NCBI GenBank assembly: GCA_958352845.1
Contig: CATWQC010000040.1
Location: forward strand, 1 to 10,016
From: an uncultured Collinsella sp.
GTDB taxonomy: Bacteria; Actinomycetota; Coriobacteriia; Coriobacteriales; Coriobacteriaceae
Reading direction: 5' to 3'
Length of the DNA stretch: 10,016 nucleotides
In this document: piece after piece, positions 6,640 through 10,016 of the stretch
Layout of the letters: each line of letters starts with the position of its first letter
Position numbering within the stretch: the first letter of the stretch is position 1
The notes under the pieces: generated by a model
Told to the model about the DNA's origin: nothing
Seen by the model: only the letters and a program-made list of their open reading frames with translations
The model's database searches: none
Position numbers and translations under genes: made by a program

Positions 6640-7638
6640 CTAGCGTGCCATGGCGTCGCGGCCGGCTTCGACGCGCTTGCGCTGGGCGGCGCGCTCCTCG
6701 CCGGTCAGACGCTCAAAGAGATGCCCGATAAGCGAGGCGAGTACCTGCTGAAACAGCGTTCCGCACATGACGGGAAACACGACTTCGCCCGGAAAGTACT
6801 GCGTGGCGATGACGGCGCCCGAAGAGATGTTACGCATGCCGCAGGTAAAGCACATGGTGGTCGTCTCGCTATATGGCAGATGCAGCGTATGGGCGACCAG
6901 AAAACCGACGACAAAGCCACTGATGGCGAAGACCAAAATAAAGAGGGCGACTTCCAAGCGCACCGCGTTCATGTGCAGCACGTACTCGCTCATGGCGGTG
7001 GAGTTGGAGGCGATAACGCCCATCATCATGAATTTGCAGGCGGGCGAGAGCACGGGGGAGAGCTTCTCGTGTCCCCATCCACGCGTGAGCTCGTTGATCA
7101 CGATGCCGAGCACGGCGGGGATGGCGATCATAAAGGCCATGTCTTGCATCATGCTCGGCGCATCGATCGAGACGGTGGCACCCAGCAAGAGCTTAAGCGT
7201 GAGCGGAATCGTCACAGGGGAGATAACCGAGGACGTCAGGATGATGGTGAGCGCGAGCGGGCCGTTGCCGCCGAACATGCTGATCCACATAAAAGCGGTG
7301 ACGGCCACGGGCACGCTGTACTCGAGCACGATGCCGCAGACAAGGTTGGGGTTGGAGCCAAAGAAGAGTGACCCTATGGCATACGCCGCGATGGGAATAA
7401 GCACTGCCGAGACCAGCAGCGCCAGAATCAGGTGCAGCGGACGGTGGAACACCTCGGCTACCTGGTGAAAAGTGTTGCTGAGCGCGCCCTGAAACGTCAT
7501 AAAGGCGAAGAGGGCGGGAACAATGGGCTTGAGCACGCCGATCTGCTGGGGAAAGAGCACGCCGAGCGCCACGCAAATCGGAACGATGATCTGCATATGC
7601 CCCGCGAGGAACTTTCCCAGTCCAGCCCATTGCTTCAT
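6640..7638 (-). CDS. Bile acid:sodium symporter (BASS) family transporter
   Basis: This 332-residue, very hydrophobic membrane protein has about nine to ten predicted membrane segments spread evenly from residue 15 to 310 and a charged cytoplasmic C-terminal tail (EERAAQRKRVEAGRD). The segment FTCGMRNISSGAVIATQYFP (264-283) corresponds to the conserved E-x-G-x-x-N region of BASS/SBF proteins, here with Cys in place of the acidic residue. An internal GIVLEYSVPVAVTAFMW helix (102-118) matches the first repeat. The family moves bile acids or other organic anions with sodium; members also carry pyruvate, pantothenate or unknown acids, so the substrate is open. The start at 7636-7638 is the only near ATG; GGGA is only three bases upstream and AAGGGA is 12 bases upstream, so the ribosome site is not ideal. 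It is a single gene, convergent with the cutC unit. No clear promoter was seen upstream. Confidence 0.87.
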   Translation of the reverse strand: MKQWAGLGKFLAGHMQIIVPICVALGVLFPQQIGVLKPIVPALFAFMTFQGALSNTFHQVAEVFHRPLHLILALLVSAVLIPIAAYAIGSLFFGSNPNLVCGIVLEYSVPVAVTAFMWISMFGGNGPLALTIILTSSVISPVTIPLTLKLLLGATVSIDAPSMMQDMAFMIAIPAVLGIVINELTRGWGHEKLSPVLSPACKFMMMGVIASNSTAMSEYVLHMNAVRLEVALFILVFAISGFVVGFLVAHTLHLPYSETTTMCFTCGMRNISSGAVIATQYFPGEVVFPVMCGTLFQQVLASLIGHLFERLTGEERAAQRKRVEAGRDAMAR

Positions 7639-7775
7639 ATGTCCCGTGACTCCCTTTATCCGCGAACTCGTTTGTATGGATATGCTAGACGCTCGTATGC
7701 GTCCGTACGGCTGAAACGCTCGATTATTTCGAGGCTATTACCGCTTTGAGCTGTTCCCAAGCCCCTGACCTGCTG

Positions 7776-7787
7776 TCGAACGTTCGA
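7776..7787. promoter_or_regulatory. 12-base perfect palindrome, possible operator
   Basis: TCGAACGTTCGA is a perfect palindrome, further flanked by GCTG (7772-7775) and CAGC (7797-7800). It recalls halves of actinobacterial LexA boxes (CGAAC-N4-GTTCG) but the four-base spacer is missing, so a LexA site is not claimed. It lies about 140 bases upstream of the BASS start. Confidence 0.2.
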
Positions 7788-7856
7788 ACACGTTGGCAGC
7801 GCAACCCCTCGGCAACCATCACGCCGCTATCGCTCGGATAACCAGCGTTTTCAATG

Positions 7857-7928
7857 GCGGGGGGAGTTGTTAATAGCACAATGGGAGTCCCTTCGTATGG
7901 CTCCCGTGCTGTTAATAACTCCCCCCGC
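7857..7928. repeat. long inverted repeat / stem-loop
   Basis: Arms 7857-7879 and 7906-7928 pair over 23 bases, beginning GCGGGGGGAGTT. Both departures from perfect complementarity (G7869/T7916 and T7874/G7911) are G·U pairs when read as + strand RNA. Inside, GGGAG (7883-7887) pairs with CTCCC (7901-7905). Imperfect outer pairing continues to CCAGCG (7842-7847) and CGCTGG (7944-7949). It lacks a T-run and is not a standard terminator. It may be a structured RNA leader or a MITE-like palindrome. Confidence 0.65.
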
Positions 7929-7990
7929 TGTTGGTAAACGCGGCGCTGGCATGGTTCCGTTGGCTTTTCAGAAAAATCTAGAAATAGTTC

Positions 7991-8019
7991 TTGCGGCAAT
8001 GGCTGACGGCTGCTAGTAT
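7991..8019 (+). promoter_or_regulatory. candidate extended -10 promoter P1 for the 8108 operon
   Basis: TTGCGG (7991-7996) and TAGTAT (8014-8019) are separated by 17 bases, and TGC directly precedes the hexamer, giving an extended -10. An A/T-rich stretch (GAAAAATCTAGAAATAG) lies just upstream and could act as an UP element. Transcription would start near 8026. Confidence 0.5.
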
Positions 8020-8092
8020 CGAGCTAACAAAGGGCAATGGCTGACGGCTGCTAGTATCGAGCTAATAAAGAGCAATGGCTGAAGGCCGCTAA
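7996..8092 (+). repeat. 38-base tandem direct repeat, two full copies plus a partial third
   Basis: Copy 1 is 7996-8033 and copy 2 is 8034-8071; they differ at only two positions. A diverged partial copy 3 starts at 8072 and keeps about 20 bases (GCAATGGCTGAAGGCCGCTA) before running into the ribosome binding site of the 8108 gene. Each full copy has the extended -10 motif TGCTAGTAT. Near-identity of copies 1 and 2 points to a recent duplication. Confidence 0.9.
8049..8057 (+). promoter_or_regulatory. second extended -10 (P2) in repeat copy 2
   Basis: TGCTAGTAT recurs exactly 38 bases after its first occurrence. The matching -35 region (AAAGGG, 8029-8034) is poor, so this promoter would rely on the TGn extension. 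Transcription would start near 8064, about 44 bases before the gene start. Confidence 0.35.
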
Positions 8093-8107
8093 TTGAAAGG
8101 ACATATC

Positions 8108-8731
8108 ATGCCCAATATCAAAATTCGTCAGGCAACCATCAAACTCGCACGTGAATGTCTCCCGCTATTTCAGGATGTTAGGCGTAGCGCGATTATCCAC
8201 GGCGTGAGCGACCACCCCACAGATTCCACCGCCCTCGCGTTCGCGTTCGACCGTATTGATGACTTTGAGCGTTCGGGCGGGACGGTACTCTGGCCTGTTC
8301 TCATGTCCCTCCCTCCACAGCGTTTTAATATCCCTCTTTCGTTTGCTTGCGATATTCGGTATAAGACGACCCTTACGGGTGTTAGCCTGCTTTTACGAAT
8401 TGATGGGCTGCGTGATTTACTAAGCGCCCTCCCCGCCTATAGTTCCGATATTAGGGGCGTTTATAAGAATTTCGCCATTCGCGCCGCTTTGCGTTTCGCC
8501 TACGCTATCGACCATGAAAAAGAGTTCCGCGATGTTCTGATTGTTGCGGGCACCGATGCCGAGGATAATCCCGCCGCCTTTGACCCGTCCATCTTCGATA
8601 GCCCTGTGCTGGTGCCGAGCGACACCGACCGTATTCTGAATAGAGCCGCTATGGAAGTGCTCTATCCGAACGGGGTTGTTGACGCTGATGGCACCGATGC
8701 CGAGGGCTATGCTGACGCGGAGCTGTTCTGA
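8108..8731 (+). CDS. hypothetical soluble protein, first gene of the unknown operon
   Basis: This is a 207-residue protein that I do not recognise. The start ATG at 8108 is chosen because AAAGGA (8096-8101) lies six bases upstream; a TTG at 8093 would overlap that site. There is no signal peptide or membrane segment, so it is probably cytoplasmic. The N-terminus is basic and helical-looking (IKIRQATIKLARECLPLFQDVRR), the middle is mixed hydrophobic (SLLLRIDGLRDLLSALPAY, 93-111; VYKNFAIRAALRFAYAI, 118-134), and the tail from 189 is very acidic (DADGTDAEGYADAELF). Its stop overlaps the next start as TGATG, so the two are translationally coupled and probably act together. Codon choice includes more A/T-ending and rare codons (CTA, TTA, AGG) than the liv genes, which may mean acquired DNA. 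A partner or regulator of the membrane protein is an inference. Confidence 0.72.
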   Translation: MPNIKIRQATIKLARECLPLFQDVRRSAIIHGVSDHPTDSTALAFAFDRIDDFERSGGTVLWPVLMSLPPQRFNIPLSFACDIRYKTTLTGVSLLLRIDGLRDLLSALPAYSSDIRGVYKNFAIRAALRFAYAIDHEKEFRDVLIVAGTDAEDNPAAFDPSIFDSPVLVPSDTDRILNRAAMEVLYPNGVVDADGTDAEGYADAELF

Positions 8732-9636
8732 TGCGCCGCCTGCATTATGACCCCGCCCCGCTTGCGCATGTCGTTGATGATTTCGAGGGTGATACCTCGG
8801 AACGTCTGGCGGGTTGCAAGCTGCCAGCCGTGGCAGAACCCGAACCTGACGATGAACCTTTGGTGTATCTCAATGCTTTCGCCGTGCGCCGCCGTCCCCC
8901 CAAGGACTGCAACGACCCGACCCTGCTCTGTATTTATAACGGTAATCCGCATCAACCGCTTTTATGGGTCAAGGCGGGGAAGTATTGGCACGCCGCCCGT
9001 CTGGAAACTGACCGCAAGCGCCTGTTTTTCCGTGCTGCTGGCTGCGTGAGGGCGGAGCGAAATAAAGACGGTTTCCAGTTCTACACCCGCGTTTACCACC
9101 TGCGTAAATGGGTTCTGTTCCTGCCGCTGGCACTCTGTGCCATTCTCCTGCTCCTGTCGCTCACGTTCTATGGCTCTGATTCCAGCCCTTCTCTCGGTTT
9201 CCTCGATGGTGCCAAGTCCTCGGGCGGCTCTGCCGCCCCTGTAGTCTCAATACGCTATGCGAGCTATGACTCGGGTGATGATGAGGTGACTTGGAAGCCC
9301 CAAGCTCTAAAGCAGCCTTTGAAGCTGTCGCTCCCTGCGAACTGCACCCACGGCGGCGCGACTGGGCGCAATCCCGTAGATTCATCGCCCGCAGTGTATA
9401 TCGACCTCGATGGTTCAGGCATTTTCGATGATTCCGAGTGCGTGTGGAACGCGCCCGATTCCAGCGGATACGGCAAGCTGCTCGCGGCTGGCTCCGAGGT
9501 CGATACCATTGAGTTGAGCCAGAAAGTTCCCGCTGGTCGGTACTCGGCTATGACCGTCTGGCGCTCCGTCCTCTCTTCCGACCATTCCCAGCCCGCTGGG
9601 CAGTCCGCTTTTACTTGGCGGCTCACGGTCGAGTAG
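8731..9636 (+). CDS. hypothetical single-pass membrane protein with extracytoplasmic C-terminal domain
   Basis: The protein is 301 residues, family not recognised. Residues 1-126 are a charged, cytoplasm-type domain with an acidic linker (AEPEPDDEP, 35-43). One membrane segment spans about 127-147 (WVLFLPLALCAILLLLSLTFY), preceded by HLRK, so the predicted topology is N-in, C-out. After a Ser/Gly linker (149-169) comes an outside domain (170-301) that looks beta-rich. It contains DLDGSGIFDDSE (225-236), which resembles a calcium-binding loop, and a closing pattern AAGSEVDTIELSQKVPAGRYSA (252-273) followed by FTWRLTV, like surface beta-sandwich domains. Two cysteines (205 and 237) in this domain could form a disulfide. 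The start ATG shares its A with the upstream TGA stop. It is likely a membrane anchor, sensor or assembly factor for an envelope structure; that is inferred from topology only. Confidence 0.74.
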   Translation: MRRLHYDPAPLAHVVDDFEGDTSERLAGCKLPAVAEPEPDDEPLVYLNAFAVRRRPPKDCNDPTLLCIYNGNPHQPLLWVKAGKYWHAARLETDRKRLFFRAAGCVRAERNKDGFQFYTRVYHLRKWVLFLPLALCAILLLLSLTFYGSDSSPSLGFLDGAKSSGGSAAPVVSIRYASYDSGDDEVTWKPQALKQPLKLSLPANCTHGGATGRNPVDSSPAVYIDLDGSGIFDDSECVWNAPDSSGYGKLLAAGSEVDTIELSQKVPAGRYSAMTVWRSVLSSDHSQPAGQSAFTWRLTVE

Positions 9637-9686
9637 GTGAAAACGTCTCTATCATTTTCAATGCCCGAGACGTGTTCATATCCAAG

Positions 9687-9707
9687 GGTCGCGCGAGGTG
9701 TGCGACC
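9687..9707 (+). promoter_or_regulatory. leader hairpin before the small exported-protein gene
   Basis: GGTCGC (9687-9692) pairs with GCGACC (9702-9707) around a nine-base loop. A looser pair, ACGTCTC (9643-9649) with GAGACGT (9667-9673), lies just upstream. Together they fill most of the 97-base gap after the membrane-protein gene. No T-run follows, so they are not a clear terminator; they could set expression of the exported protein relative to the upstream genes. Confidence 0.35.
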
Positions 9708-9733
9708 GAAACCCCTCCCGAAGGAGAAGAATT

Positions 9734-9997
9734 ATGTACAAGAACAAGCTGGGTAAGGTCTTGCCCGCCGCTGCTATGGCTGTCGCTATCGGGTGCAGCT
9801 CCATCGCCCCCGTTGCAGCGTTCGCCGCAACGACTGGCGGCGTGCGCGATGCCGTCAAAACTCAGGAATCGCATAGCGACGATACCGACTTCCTAGAGAA
9901 GGTTGACGCGTCCGTTGAGACCACGGTTGATGCCCACGGCGGCAGTTGGACCGATAAGCTAGGTGGAGTGGGTATGATGAATTGGACACCTATTTAA
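9734..9997 (+). CDS. small exported protein, possibly truncated at its C-terminus
   Basis: The predicted protein is 87 residues. The ATG at 9734 has an excellent ribosome site, GAAGGAG (9720-9726), seven bases upstream; the in-frame GTG at 9698 would add an Arg-rich leader and is rejected. The N-terminus is a signal peptide: MYKNKLGK, a hydrophobic run VLPAAAMAVAIGCSSIAPVAAF, and a probable signal peptidase I site after AFA (about residue 31). Cys21 in AIGC is a weak lipobox alternative. The mature part is only about 56 residues, mostly polar and acidic (SHSDDTDFLEKVD, 46-58; VETTVDAHGGSWTDKLGG, 61-78). The last residues (MMNWTPI) are read from sequence that looks like the edge of an insertion element, so the original protein may have been longer. 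The function is unknown; its own strong site suggests high expression. Confidence 0.62.
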   Translation: MYKNKLGKVLPAAAMAVAIGCSSIAPVAAFAATTGGVRDAVKTQESHSDDTDFLEKVDASVETTVDAHGGSWTDKLGGVGMMNWTPI

Positions 9998-10016
9998 GAG
10001 CGAAAGGTGTTCAAGA
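9978..10016 (+). mobile_element. possible left end of an insertion sequence (runs off the window)
   Basis: From TGAATTGGACACCT (9978-9991) the sequence changes character. TTGGACACCT (9982-9991) pairs with AGGTGTTCAA (10005-10014) over ten bases with one G·U pair, burying the AAAGGTG site that precedes an expected start just past the window edge. A TG-starting terminal repeat and a hairpin that hides the transposase ribosome site are features of many insertion sequences, IS3-type included. The stop codon of the 9734 gene (9995-9997) lies within this segment. No transposase sequence is visible, so this is inference. Confidence 0.35.

Larger units (their letters stand above)
7639..8107. other. 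469-base intergenic region without a convincing gene
   Basis: This divergent region separates the BASS gene from the 8108 operon. It holds, in order: a short GACGC/GCGTC hairpin (7688-7703) beside the palindrome CCGTACGG (7703-7710), the palindrome TCGAACGTTCGA (7776-7787), a long stem-loop (7857-7928), an A-rich stretch (7970-7988) and a 38-base tandem repeat (7996-8092) that includes promoter motifs. A 91-codon minus-strand open frame (7724-7999) crosses the stem-loop and starts with TTG in the repeat; it has no family resemblance or good ribosome site and is not called. Confidence 0.6.

Noticed and set aside
6721..7468. Two + strand open frames (216 and 233 codons) opposite the BASS gene
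   Set aside because: They oppose a clear multi-pass membrane protein and are His/Asp/Gly- or Met/Ser-rich antisense products.
7776..7787. LexA/SOS box
   Set aside because: The palindrome lacks the four-base spacer between CGAAC and GTTCG halves required by actinobacterial LexA sites, and no damage-response gene is adjacent.
7857..7928. Intrinsic terminator or invertible promoter flanked by inverted repeats
   Set aside because: There is no T-run after the stem, and the arms enclose only 26 bases without a promoter motif; no recombinase gene is nearby.
7724..7999. 91-codon minus-strand open frame in the intergenic region
   Set aside because: It starts with TTG inside the tandem repeat, passes through the long stem-loop, lacks a ribosome site and resembles no family.
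7996..8092. CRISPR array or replication iterons
   Set aside because: The copies are directly adjacent without unique spacers, there are only two and a half copies, and no cas or replication initiator gene is present.
7639..8107. tRNA or other standard RNA gene
   Set aside because: No cloverleaf or CCA-type end could be assembled; the GTTCGAAC string lies in a simple palindrome.

Overview
The window reads as chromosomal DNA of a high-GC Gram-positive gut-type bacterium, most likely a Collinsella-like member of the Coriobacteriia. This is an inference from codon use (mostly C/G-ending codons in the transport genes), strong GGAGG-type ribosome binding sites, lipoprotein-style export of the binding protein, and protein flavour; no marker gene is present.

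Region 1 (about 1-5003) is a complete branched-chain amino acid ABC importer operon on the + strand in the order livJ-livH-livM-livG-livF: a lipoprotein substrate-binding protein, two permeases and two ATPases. livJ is separated from livH by about 140 bases that hold two hairpins, which could raise livJ output over the rest. livH to livF are packed with overlaps or no gap, and a strong 16-bp-stem intrinsic terminator follows livF.

Region 2 (5004-6609) starts with a 69-base near-perfect palindrome, then a two-gene unit: a CutC-family TIM-barrel protein and, three bases later, a GTG-started GalT-like HIT-superfamily protein of the DUF4931 type (CPFC and HPHMQ motifs). Region 3 (6640-7638) is a convergent minus-strand gene for a bile acid:sodium symporter (BASS) family membrane protein.

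Region 4 (7639-8107) has no convincing gene. It holds a 12-base palindrome, a long stem-loop (7857-7928, with outer imperfect arms to about 7842-7949), and 2.5 copies of a 38-base tandem repeat. Each full copy carries an extended -10 promoter motif (TGCTAGTAT), and each copy also holds a five-codon mini-ORF.

Region 5 (8108 to the end) is the least ordinary part: an apparent operon of unrecognised genes. It encodes a 207-residue soluble protein, a 301-residue single-pass membrane protein translationally coupled to it by a TGATG overlap, and an 87-residue exported protein whose 3' end may be cut by the left edge of an insertion element reaching past the window. The topology (cytoplasmic protein, N-in/C-out membrane protein, small secreted protein) suggests a cell-envelope or secreted-peptide module, but its function cannot be assigned from sequence alone.
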